DNA from: an uncultured Lachnospiraceae bacterium
GTDB lineage: Bacteria > Bacillota > Clostridia > Lachnospirales > Lachnospiraceae
Assembly (NCBI GenBank): GCA_910577045.1
Contig: CAJTLB010000001.1
Coordinates: 1-64,000 of the forward strand
Reading direction: 5' to 3'
Length of the DNA: 64,000 nucleotides
In this document: positions 44,014 to 52,338 of the stretch, in pieces
Position numbering within the stretch: position 1 is the stretch's first letter
Layout of the letters: each line of letters starts with the position of its first letter
The notes under the pieces: model-generated
The model's input: the letters and a program-made list of their open reading frames with translations, nothing else
The model's database searches: none
Told to the model about the DNA's origin: nothing
Program-made: the position numbers and the translations under genes

Positions 44014-45624
44014 ATGGGCAGAAAGCGGTTTCTAGCAGCTATGTACCTCCGCCTTTCGAAGGATGATAGTGATGTGGGAAATGTCAAGAAAGGCAGGCTG
44101 AAATCGGAAAGTAACAGTATTGGAAACCAAAGGGAACTAATTAGGGCTTTTATTCATAAACAGCAGGATATGGAACTTTATGATAGTTATGTTGATAATG
44201 GATTTTCTGGCAGTAATTTTGATAGGCCAGAATTTAAGAGAATGATAAATGACATTGAAACAGGAAAGGTAAATTGTGTGATTGTAAAGGATCTTTCTCG
44301 TTTTGGACGTGACTATATTGAATCTGGTAGGTATATTCAAAAAATCTTCCCAGCACTTTCTGTGCGTTTTATTGCAATTATAGACCATTATGACAGTTTT
44401 CAGGCAGATGGGTTAGAAAGTGGCATTGTGGTTCCGGTTAAGAACTTTATCAATGATTCTTATTGTAGGGATATATCTATAAAAGTAAAAAGCCAGTTTG
44501 AAGTAAAGAGAAAAAATGGGGAGTGTATTGCACCATTTGCACCTTACGGATACAAGAAGGCAGATAATAAAAGTTTTCTTGTGCCTGATGAATATGCAGC
44601 AGATATTGTTAGGAAGATATTTGCATGGAAAATAGAAGGAATGGCTATTTTGGCAATTGCGGAAAAACTAAATGGATTGGGGATCCTTTCACCAAAAGAA
44701 TACAAGAAGTCGATAGGGATCCATTATAAAGGAGGTTTTTCTGGTTCAGTAAAGTCAAAGTGGAGTAGTACTACCATAAAAAGGATATTGACAAATGAAA
44801 TCTATTTAGGCCATATGGTACAAGGTAAAAGAGAGAAGATAAATTATAAACTAAAGAAAAGTGTGGATAAGCCACAGGAAAAATGGATAAAAGTAGAGAA
44901 TACCCATGAGGCAGTGATATCAAAAGATCAATTTTGGATTGTCCAGAATTTGTTAAAAGCAGATGGCAGGATAAGCCCTGTAACAGAGGAAAATAGCTTG
45001 TTTATGGGGATTTTATTTTGTGGGGACTGTGGAGAGCAAATGATCAGGCGTGTAAATTATTATAAAGATACGAAAAAGGTATATTATATTTGTTCCACGA
45101 AAAATAGAGGGGAAGGCTGTAGCCGGCATAGTATTTTAGAAGGGCAGTTAAAAAGAATGGTTGAAGACATAATTAGACATTATGCGAATTGCTTTTTAGA
45201 AGAAAAACAAATATTTGGAAAAGCCTTAGAAATGGAACCGAACGTGGAATCTATTGTCCATTATGGCACAGAGATTGCAAGACTGAAAAAAGAGCAAGAT
45301 AAGTATTATTCTTTTTGCTCTGGTTTAGATAAGGATTTAAGGCAAGGAGTTATTACAAAAAAGGAATTTGAAAGGCTATATAAGGATTTTAAACGAAAAG
45401 CAGAAGAACTGACAGAGGCACAAAAAAAGCAGGAAGTCATGGTACAAGAACTCTTTAAAAACAGTGTTAAATCTGCAGTACAATTAAAAAGAATGAAAGA
45501 AAGGCCAGAATTGAAAGAAATAGATCGGTATACTCTTTGCAGTATGGTAAAAAGAATCAATGTATATGAAGAGCAAAGATTAGAAATCGAGTTTTATTAT
45601 ATAAATCCATACTGTGTTATGTAA
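44014..45624 (+). CDS. Large serine recombinase 1
   Basis: The 536-residue recombinase has the resolvase catalytic domain with nucleophile S15 (YLRLSKDD) and the arginine motif VKDLSRFGRDYIE, the Recombinase domain (about 180-300), a zinc ribbon (FCGDCGEQM, then YICSTKNRGEGC) and a C-terminal coiled coil (about 410-480). This is the TnpX/CcrA type that excises and inserts mobile elements at short sites. AGGAG precedes the ATG. It is first of three tandem recombinases, 55 bases from the second. Confidence 0.92.
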   Translation: MGRKRFLAAMYLRLSKDDSDVGNVKKGRLKSESNSIGNQRELIRAFIHKQQDMELYDSYVDNGFSGSNFDRPEFKRMINDIETGKVNCVIVKDLSRFGRDYIESGRYIQKIFPALSVRFIAIIDHYDSFQADGLESGIVVPVKNFINDSYCRDISIKVKSQFEVKRKNGECIAPFAPYGYKKADNKSFLVPDEYAADIVRKIFAWKIEGMAILAIAEKLNGLGILSPKEYKKSIGIHYKGGFSGSVKSKWSSTTIKRILTNEIYLGHMVQGKREKINYKLKKSVDKPQEKWIKVENTHEAVISKDQFWIVQNLLKADGRISPVTEENSLFMGILFCGDCGEQMIRRVNYYKDTKKVYYICSTKNRGEGCSRHSILEGQLKRMVEDIIRHYANCFLEEKQIFGKALEMEPNVESIVHYGTEIARLKKEQDKYYSFCSGLDKDLRQGVITKKEFERLYKDFKRKAEELTEAQKKQEVMVQELFKNSVKSAVQLKRMKERPELKEIDRYTLCSMVKRINVYEEQRLEIEFYYINPYCVM

Positions 45625-45679
45625 AAAGTAAATAAGAAAAGAAGGGGAAAAGATATGTGGTAGAAAGGAGTGCATAAGA

Positions 45680-47383
45680 ATGGGCAGAATATCCAAAAGA
45701 AAAATGTTGAACCAGCAGCCAGAAAAAAAAGATGGTGTATTAAGGATTCAAGCAGGAATATATGCACGGCTTTCTTCCGATCAGGATGTCAAAAAGAATG
45801 GATCTGTTGAGATTCAAATAGAGATAGCAAAAAAATTTGTAGAAGAATTTAACAGGCAGGAAATAGAAGAAGAGATTGAGGTTGTGGAATATTACATAGA
45901 TCTTGGGAAAACGGGCAGTAATTTTGAAAGAGAACATTTTTTGCGGTTATTACAGGATATTAGGCTTGGGAAAATTAATTGTGTGATTGTAAAAGATTTA
46001 TCCCGTTTTGGCAGGAATTATTTAGAAGCAGGTAATTATATTGAAAAAATATTCCCTTTTTTGGGAGTACGGTTTATTGCAGTTGCAGATGGTTTTGACA
46101 CGGGAAAAGAGGGGAACGAGAATAAACAGATGGGTTCTGAAATTAAGAACCTTGTAAATGATATGTATGCAAAGGAGTTTTCCAAAAAGGCAAAATTGCA
46201 CTTAAAGCAAAGGAGAGAGGAAGGTTCGTATGTAGGCGGGGTGCCTCCATATGGGTATAAGGCAAAATGGAATGGAAAACGCCGTGTACTATTGCCTGAT
46301 GAGAATACAAAATGTATTGTAAGGTTTATTTATGAGAAATTTGTGGAAATGCAAAATTATACAATGGTGGCGAAGGAATTAAACGATAGGTGTATCAATC
46401 CGCCATACCTGTATAAGAAAACAAAAGAGGTATACTATGTAGCAGATAACGTTAAGGATAAGGGATGGGACAAAAGTGCAGTGGAAAGGATTTTGAAAAG
46501 TGAAACCTATATTGGAAATTTAGTACAAGGTAAAACTAGCATTACAGCAAGAAACGAGAAAAACCGTATCCATAATCCAAAAGATAAATGGTTAATTATC
46601 AAAGGCACACATGAGCCCATAATTGAGAAAGAACTATATAAGAAAGCAGAAGAAATACGTCAGAAGATAAAAGAAAGAACCACCACATATAAGCATCATA
46701 CAAAAAACTACTCAATAGAGGAAAATATCCTTAGCAATATACTTTATTGTGGTGTGTGTGGCAGGAAAATGACACGCAACAGCTATGTAAAGCAGTATGC
46801 AGGTGGGGAGGCAAGGATGGGCAAATATTTTTGTTTAAACAGTAGGCAGACAAAGGCTATAGGATGCCCAAAATCAAACTATATATCAAAAAATGAGCTT
46901 TTAGATATATTGTTGCCTCTTATTCATATAGAATTTGAAGTTTTACTTAATAGGCCAGAACATTATATAACATATGGAAAGAGAAGGATAGCAGAGACAG
47001 CAAAAAGGACAGAGGAAAGTATACGTGAAACAGAAAGGAAAATAAGGCGTTTTCATGAAGAAGAAAGTAACGCTTACATAGATTATTCTACGGGAAAGAT
47101 TCTTCAGGAAAATTATGTATCTTTTAAGAAGGGGCAGGAGGAAAGATGGAATGAGTTAAACAAACAGAAGCAAAGATGGGAAAGGGAAAAAAAAGAATTG
47201 GATAAGCAGGGAATAAAGTATCTTACAAGTATAAAAATACTTGTAAAGCCAAGATGTGCAAAAGACATAACAAAGGATATGTTGGAAACTTTTATTTCGA
47301 AAATATATATTTATCCGGGGAAACGGATGGAAGTCTTGTTTACAGTTACGTTTGGCATGATAAGAGGGGTGGATAATGAATAG
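45680..47383 (+). CDS. Large serine recombinase 2
   Basis: The 567-residue recombinase has a 25-residue N-terminal extension, nucleophile S32 (YARLSSDQ), VKDLSRFGRNYLE, a Recombinase domain with PPYGYKAKW, zinc-ribbon cysteines (YCGVCGRKM, YFCLN) and a long coiled coil (about 430-520). AAAGGAG lies 11 bases upstream of the ATG. The stop overlaps the third recombinase by 8 bases, so both are translated together. Tandem arrangement suggests that the three act jointly, perhaps as unlike partners at left and right sites. Confidence 0.92.
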   Translation: MGRISKRKMLNQQPEKKDGVLRIQAGIYARLSSDQDVKKNGSVEIQIEIAKKFVEEFNRQEIEEEIEVVEYYIDLGKTGSNFEREHFLRLLQDIRLGKINCVIVKDLSRFGRNYLEAGNYIEKIFPFLGVRFIAVADGFDTGKEGNENKQMGSEIKNLVNDMYAKEFSKKAKLHLKQRREEGSYVGGVPPYGYKAKWNGKRRVLLPDENTKCIVRFIYEKFVEMQNYTMVAKELNDRCINPPYLYKKTKEVYYVADNVKDKGWDKSAVERILKSETYIGNLVQGKTSITARNEKNRIHNPKDKWLIIKGTHEPIIEKELYKKAEEIRQKIKERTTTYKHHTKNYSIEENILSNILYCGVCGRKMTRNSYVKQYAGGEARMGKYFCLNSRQTKAIGCPKSNYISKNELLDILLPLIHIEFEVLLNRPEHYITYGKRRIAETAKRTEESIRETERKIRRFHEEESNAYIDYSTGKILQENYVSFKKGQEERWNELNKQKQRWEREKKELDKQGIKYLTSIKILVKPRCAKDITKDMLETFISKIYIYPGKRMEVLFTVTFGMIRGVDNE

Positions 47384-48950
47384 GTTGGCAATATATTTGC
47401 GTTTATCTATAGAGGACAAAAGAAGGAACTCTGATGGCAATTTTATTCAGGATGAAAGTAACAGTATTAAAAACCAAAGAAAATTGATTTTGAAATATAT
47501 ACATCAGGACCCTGACCTTGCAAAATATGAAGTCGTGGAATTTAATGATGATGGATATTCTGGTACAAATATGGAAAGGCCTGGTATAAAGAAATTACTA
47601 AAGGAGATAAGAAAAAACAATATTTGCTGTATTATCGTAAAAGACATGTCTCGGTTTTCAAGAGATTATATTGAGATGGGAACTTATTTAAACCAGATAT
47701 TTCCGTTTATGGGGATTCGTTTTATTGCACTTAATGACCACTATGATAGTAGGGATCATAATGGGAATACCGTAGAAATTGATACAGCCTTCCAGACACT
47801 TTTATATGATTTATACAGCAAAGATATCTCACTTAAAGTAAAGGCTTCTTTTGAAAATAAATGTGTAAATGGGGAATATGTTTTTGGGCAAGTTCCTTTT
47901 GGATATCAAAAAAGCAGGGAAGTGAAAAATACGGTTATTGTGAATGAGAAAGAGGCAAAGATTGTACGCTATATCTTTTCTCTTGCTATGCAGGAAAAAA
48001 GTAGTACACAGATTGCAAGGCAACTTTATAAGGAAAATGTACCTACGATTACACAGATCCGCAAGCAAGGCAAAGAGGTACAAGATGGAAGATTCCATAC
48101 ATGGGACAGCCAAGCAGTTAGGAAGATTTTAAATAATCGTTTTTATCTTGGGGAGATGGCGTATGGAAAATCTATAAGAAGTGTGGTGGGAAGTAAGTCT
48201 GGTAAGGTGGTGCCAAAGAAAGATTGGAAAATCATAGGAGGCCATCATGAAGCATTGGTTTCAGAGGAAATTTTTGAGCAGGTTTCCAGATTTAGGACAG
48301 GACAATCTACAAAACGAAATAAAGAAAAGCATCCTTTGACAGGCAAGCTGTATTGTGGAGGCTGTGGATATTCCTTAAGTTATAAATCAATTCATGGAAA
48401 GAATAAATATAGGCGGTTTGAGTGTAGGAAACATGCCTTACTCCAAATACTAGAATGTTGTACTTATATAAATGCCGATTTGTTGCAAAAAACAGTACTT
48501 TTTATGTTAAATAAAGAAGTAATGCTTTATGGAAATCCTATAAAACAAAAAGAAAATATAGTTGCTTTTCAGGAATGGGACATTTATATGTTAAAAAAGA
48601 AGCTAGAGGAATATAAAAAAGAAAAAAAGCAGGTACAAGTAAAAAAAGACGATTTATATGAAAGATATGCACTTATGGAATGTTCGGTTACAGAGTACCA
48701 GAAAGAAGAAAAAAAACTGGAAGAACTATTAGTTTCTTTATCTCTTAAAGAAAGAGAAACAATGCTAAGGCTTACTGAAATAGAACATGAATACCAAAAA
48801 ACAAAGGAAGATATAAAGCAGATGATGGGGGATTCTTATATAAAAGAACTAACGCAGGATGTAGTTGATACTTTTATAAAGAAAGTATATGTTTATAAGG
48901 GGAAAAAGATTGAGATAGAGTGGAATTTTAATAGGGGCTGTATGAAATAG
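47376..48950 (+). CDS. Large serine recombinase 3
   Basis: The 524-residue recombinase has nucleophile S11 (YLRLSIED), VKDMSRFSRDYIE, the Recombinase domain, zinc-ribbon cysteines (YCGGCGYSL, FECRKH, LECC) and a coiled coil (about 390-490). It follows the second recombinase with overlapping ends. All three catalytic domains look intact. No relaxase, conjugation, phage or resistance genes lie beside them, so any element they move is either very small (about 43.6-49.0 kb) or has lost its other parts. Confidence 0.92.
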   Translation: MNRLAIYLRLSIEDKRRNSDGNFIQDESNSIKNQRKLILKYIHQDPDLAKYEVVEFNDDGYSGTNMERPGIKKLLKEIRKNNICCIIVKDMSRFSRDYIEMGTYLNQIFPFMGIRFIALNDHYDSRDHNGNTVEIDTAFQTLLYDLYSKDISLKVKASFENKCVNGEYVFGQVPFGYQKSREVKNTVIVNEKEAKIVRYIFSLAMQEKSSTQIARQLYKENVPTITQIRKQGKEVQDGRFHTWDSQAVRKILNNRFYLGEMAYGKSIRSVVGSKSGKVVPKKDWKIIGGHHEALVSEEIFEQVSRFRTGQSTKRNKEKHPLTGKLYCGGCGYSLSYKSIHGKNKYRRFECRKHALLQILECCTYINADLLQKTVLFMLNKEVMLYGNPIKQKENIVAFQEWDIYMLKKKLEEYKKEKKQVQVKKDDLYERYALMECSVTEYQKEEKKLEELLVSLSLKERETMLRLTEIEHEYQKTKEDIKQMMGDSYIKELTQDVVDTFIKKVYVYKGKKIEIEWNFNRGCMK

Positions 48951-49023
48951 GATAATATTGCAAAAGATTTCTATCAATGGTATAATTACCAAAGAAAAAA
49001 TGGTAATATGAAGGATGGAATAT

Positions 49024-50274
49024 ATGAGAAAAAGTATATGCAGATTGCTTTTAGTAAGTCTATGTACTATAACATTTACCGGATGTGGTTTAGAAAGAAA
49101 TAACGATTTAGCAGAGAATGTGGATTTGGAACCTATAGAACCGCAAAAGGTTGAATTAGTAGTCTGGGGAGCTGAGGAAGATACAAAATTAATGAACCAG
49201 ATTATAAAGAGTTTTCAGACAAAATACCAGGGGCAGGCGGATTTCCAGATTTTATTTGAGGTACAGGGAGAATCCCAGTGTAAAGACGTATTGATTGGGG
49301 GATTAGAGGATGGTGCAGATGTATTTACCTTTGCAGATGATCAGTTAAGTACTTTGGCTGCTGCTGGGGCATTAAATCCCATTGAGGATGCAGAGGAGAT
49401 TAAAAGCAGGAATCTTCCAAGTACAACAGAGGCAGTTACGGTAAATAACCAATTATATGCCTATCCATTAACAGCAGATAATGGATATTTCTTATATTAT
49501 AATAAGCAATATATGACAGAAGAGCAGGTTAAGACATTGGATGGCATATTAGAAGCAGCAGCTACAAATAATAAATTATTTACGATGGATTGGTCTTCTG
49601 CATGGTATGTATATTCTTTTTTTGGGAATACAGGTCTGCAAGTTGGGCTTAATGATGATGGAATTACTAACTATTGCACATGGAACCGGTCGGATGGGGA
49701 TATACGGGGTATTGATGTAGCCCAAGCAATGCTTCGGATTGCGGAAAATCCGGGGTTTTCTAGTTGTACAGACGAAGAGTTCCTTAATGGAGTAAAGGAC
49801 GGATCAGTAGTTGCAGGTGTCAGTGGTGTGTGGAATTTTGTTGCAATAAAGGAGGTTTGGGGGGATAATGTTGGAGCTGTTAAGTTGCCAACTTATAGTT
49901 GTAATGGCCGTCAGATACAGATGGCTTCTTTTTCTGGTTGTAAATTGATTGGTGTAAATGCGTATTCGAAATACCCAGAATGGGCAGCACGGCTGGCCGA
50001 ATGGATTACGAATGAAGAAAACCAGCAGCTCCGTTTTGAAATGCGCGAGCAGGGTCCATCGAATATCGCTGTTGCGAATTCATCAGAAATTATGCAATCA
50101 CCAGCGATTGCTGCTCTTTTAGAGCAGTCTGAATTTTCCCAGTTGCAGCGGATTGGCGGAAAGTTTTGGGATCCAGTCTCAAAATTTGCAGAAAATATGG
50201 CAGCAGGAAATCCTTCTGGTCAGGACTTACAGAAGCAGCTAGATGAGATGGTAGAAGGTGTTTCTGCAAGATAA
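49024..50274 (+). CDS. Extracellular solute-binding lipoprotein
   Basis: A 416-residue family 1 (maltose/sugar type) binding protein with a signal peptide and lipobox ending FTGC, lipid-attached C21. The first domain starts VELVVWGAEEDTKLMNQIIKSF. AAGGATGG favours ATG 49024 over ATG 49015. No permease or ATPase genes are adjacent; instead a methyl-accepting chemotaxis protein begins 32 bases later, so I infer it presents a ligand (sugar or peptide) to that receptor rather than feeding an importer. Confidence 0.88.
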   Translation: MRKSICRLLLVSLCTITFTGCGLERNNDLAENVDLEPIEPQKVELVVWGAEEDTKLMNQIIKSFQTKYQGQADFQILFEVQGESQCKDVLIGGLEDGADVFTFADDQLSTLAAAGALNPIEDAEEIKSRNLPSTTEAVTVNNQLYAYPLTADNGYFLYYNKQYMTEEQVKTLDGILEAAATNNKLFTMDWSSAWYVYSFFGNTGLQVGLNDDGITNYCTWNRSDGDIRGIDVAQAMLRIAENPGFSSCTDEEFLNGVKDGSVVAGVSGVWNFVAIKEVWGDNVGAVKLPTYSCNGRQIQMASFSGCKLIGVNAYSKYPEWAARLAEWITNEENQQLRFEMREQGPSNIAVANSSEIMQSPAIAALLEQSEFSQLQRIGGKFWDPVSKFAENMAAGNPSGQDLQKQLDEMVEGVSAR

Positions 50275-50306
50275 ATACATATGTCGAAAGGATTTGTTAA
50301 TGTAAA

Positions 50307-51893
50307 ATGAAGAATAGATTTACTATACAACAACGTTTGATACTTCCGATAATTCTTTTAGGAGTTTTGGCATTGATTTCAAGTGCCTTGTCGGTTTTTA
50401 GTATTAACAATGTAAATTCCAATGCTTCTAAAATTGTAGATAATTATATGGTAGGTTTGGAAACGCTACATAATATTCGCCATACTACTACCAATATTCA
50501 TAAGATGGCACTGTCACATATTGTAGCGACAGATTATAATACAATGATCATTGTTGTGGTACAAATTAAAGAAGAAGAAAAAGTATTAGAAGCATATTTA
50601 GAAGAATATAAAAAGTATGTTACCAAAGATGAAGAAGAAATCTATGCGCAACTTTTGGAAAATTATGAGTCTTTTAAGCATGCTTTGGTTTATCTTGTAT
50701 GTGCAAGTGCGGACAGTAAGACGCAAGATGCCTATGCGTATGCAAATGGTGATGTTGCCCGTTTTGGGTCTGCCATAGCGAACAATACAGATGAACTATA
50801 TGAAGCTGTACATGCAAGAACAAATAACGCAAGGCAGAAGCTTTTGGCAGTTTATATTATTTCACTGGTTACTGCTGCTTCCTCTATTGTAGCATGTCTT
50901 ATCTTAGTCTTTGCAGCAATTCGCATTATTAAAAAATATGTGATAACCCCCATTAAGGGCACAGTGGATATGTTAAAGGAAAGTTCACAGAAACTTGACG
51001 AAGTAACAGGTGAAGTACTGAAGCATACTCGTACATCTGGAAAAAGTGCTAGAGATCTTTCTTCTCTTGCAGATTCTCTATCTATGGCAATCCAGAGGGT
51101 AGCAAATAATGCAATGGTTATTAATAGTAGTGCTTCAGATATTAAAGAGGATGTCCATGACATGGCTGAAGAATGTAATGCTATTACAGATTATTCCTCT
51201 GCAATGAAGATGAGGGCAAATGAGATGGAGGCAACAGCACAGACAAATGCAGAAGTAATTCAAAAAAAGGTAGCCAATATCTTAGGAGTGCTTGAAGAAG
51301 CAATTGAAAACAGTAAAAGTGTAGATCAAGTAAACCGATTGACAAAAGATATTATGTCAATTTCATCATCAACTAATTTAATCGCACTTAATGCGTCCAT
51401 AGAAGCGATGCATGCTGGTGAGGCGGGAAAAGGTTTTGCTGTTATTGCAACAGAAATCCAATCTTTAGCAAGTGCTTGTAGTGAAACTGCTGGGCATATC
51501 CAAGAAGTGAACCAGATTGTTACAAATGCGGTACATAACTTGTCAAAACATTCACAGGATATGGCAGATTATTTGAATAAGACTATTTTAATTGAATTTC
51601 AGGAATTTGTCCGTTCTGGAAAACAGTACAAAGAGGATGCCGATTATGTAAAGGAAATGATTGATTCATTTAACCATAGGACAGATCGGCTTCGAAGCTC
51701 TATGACAGAGATAGCTGGTTCTATTGAAAGTATTACAAAAGCGATTGATGATGGGGCATCTGGGATTACTGGGGTTGCAGGCAGCACGAAGATTTTAGTG
51801 GAGGATATGGCAGACATTACGGGCCGTATGGATACAAACCAGGAGATTGTAGAAGAATTGAAAAAACAGATGGAAGTATTTGCAAAATTTTAA
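50307..51893 (+). CDS. Methyl-accepting chemotaxis protein
   Basis: The 528-residue receptor has an N-terminal helix (about 10-32), a helical extracellular bundle (four-helix-bundle type, about 35-180), a second helix (about 185-210), a HAMP-like linker and a signalling domain with the tip STNLIALNASIEAMHAGEAG and GKGFAVIATEIQSLA (joined in the protein). Tip changes from the usual NAAIEAARAGE are minor. It reports to CheA/CheW or a related pathway, and is probably co-transcribed with the binding lipoprotein upstream. Confidence 0.92.
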   Translation: MKNRFTIQQRLILPIILLGVLALISSALSVFSINNVNSNASKIVDNYMVGLETLHNIRHTTTNIHKMALSHIVATDYNTMIIVVVQIKEEEKVLEAYLEEYKKYVTKDEEEIYAQLLENYESFKHALVYLVCASADSKTQDAYAYANGDVARFGSAIANNTDELYEAVHARTNNARQKLLAVYIISLVTAASSIVACLILVFAAIRIIKKYVITPIKGTVDMLKESSQKLDEVTGEVLKHTRTSGKSARDLSSLADSLSMAIQRVANNAMVINSSASDIKEDVHDMAEECNAITDYSSAMKMRANEMEATAQTNAEVIQKKVANILGVLEEAIENSKSVDQVNRLTKDIMSISSSTNLIALNASIEAMHAGEAGKGFAVIATEIQSLASACSETAGHIQEVNQIVTNAVHNLSKHSQDMADYLNKTILIEFQEFVRSGKQYKEDADYVKEMIDSFNHRTDRLRSSMTEIAGSIESITKAIDDGASGITGVAGSTKILVEDMADITGRMDTNQEIVEELKKQMEVFAKF

Positions 51894-52338
51894 GAAAAAA
51901 TAAAATGGCTTCACCATAATTTATGATATGTAGCAGTTATTTACTTATGGATAGAGTGGGGTATGGGGGGACTATGTGCAGGTGGCTTAAAAAGTTTGTA
52001 ACAATAATTTGGCATCAACGGGATATGGTGCATTGTGTGTACAGGATAGTATACCAATATAAAAGTATTGTATAATATTATGTGGTAAATGGATAATAAA
52101 AAATGTGGTTTATGATAGAAAAAGTGTAAAAGAGATAAAAGAAAAATGGGAGATGATATGCAAGGTATTGTCTCCTATTTTGAAAATAAGGAAGGATATG
52201 ATTTCTATTTTTTATATACTATAATGAATGAGTTATAAAGAAAAAGTTTACGATGTAGAAAAGAGGCTAATGGTGTTTGTTTAATATTATTTAAAGAAAC
52301 TTGTTTTAACAAAAGAATAAGAAAGGAAACAATGGAGT
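51894..52338. other. AT-rich intergenic gap
   Basis: No convincing gene. A 26-codon open frame at 52158-52238 (ATG after GGGAGATGAT) is the only small candidate and has no recognisable sequence. A TATAAT at 52073-52078 may be part of the next gene's promoter. No repeats or hairpins of note. Confidence 0.4.

Noticed and set aside
44014..48950. Prophage integration module
   Set aside because: No phage repressor, packaging or structural gene is nearby, and the gene types fit transposon-style recombinases.
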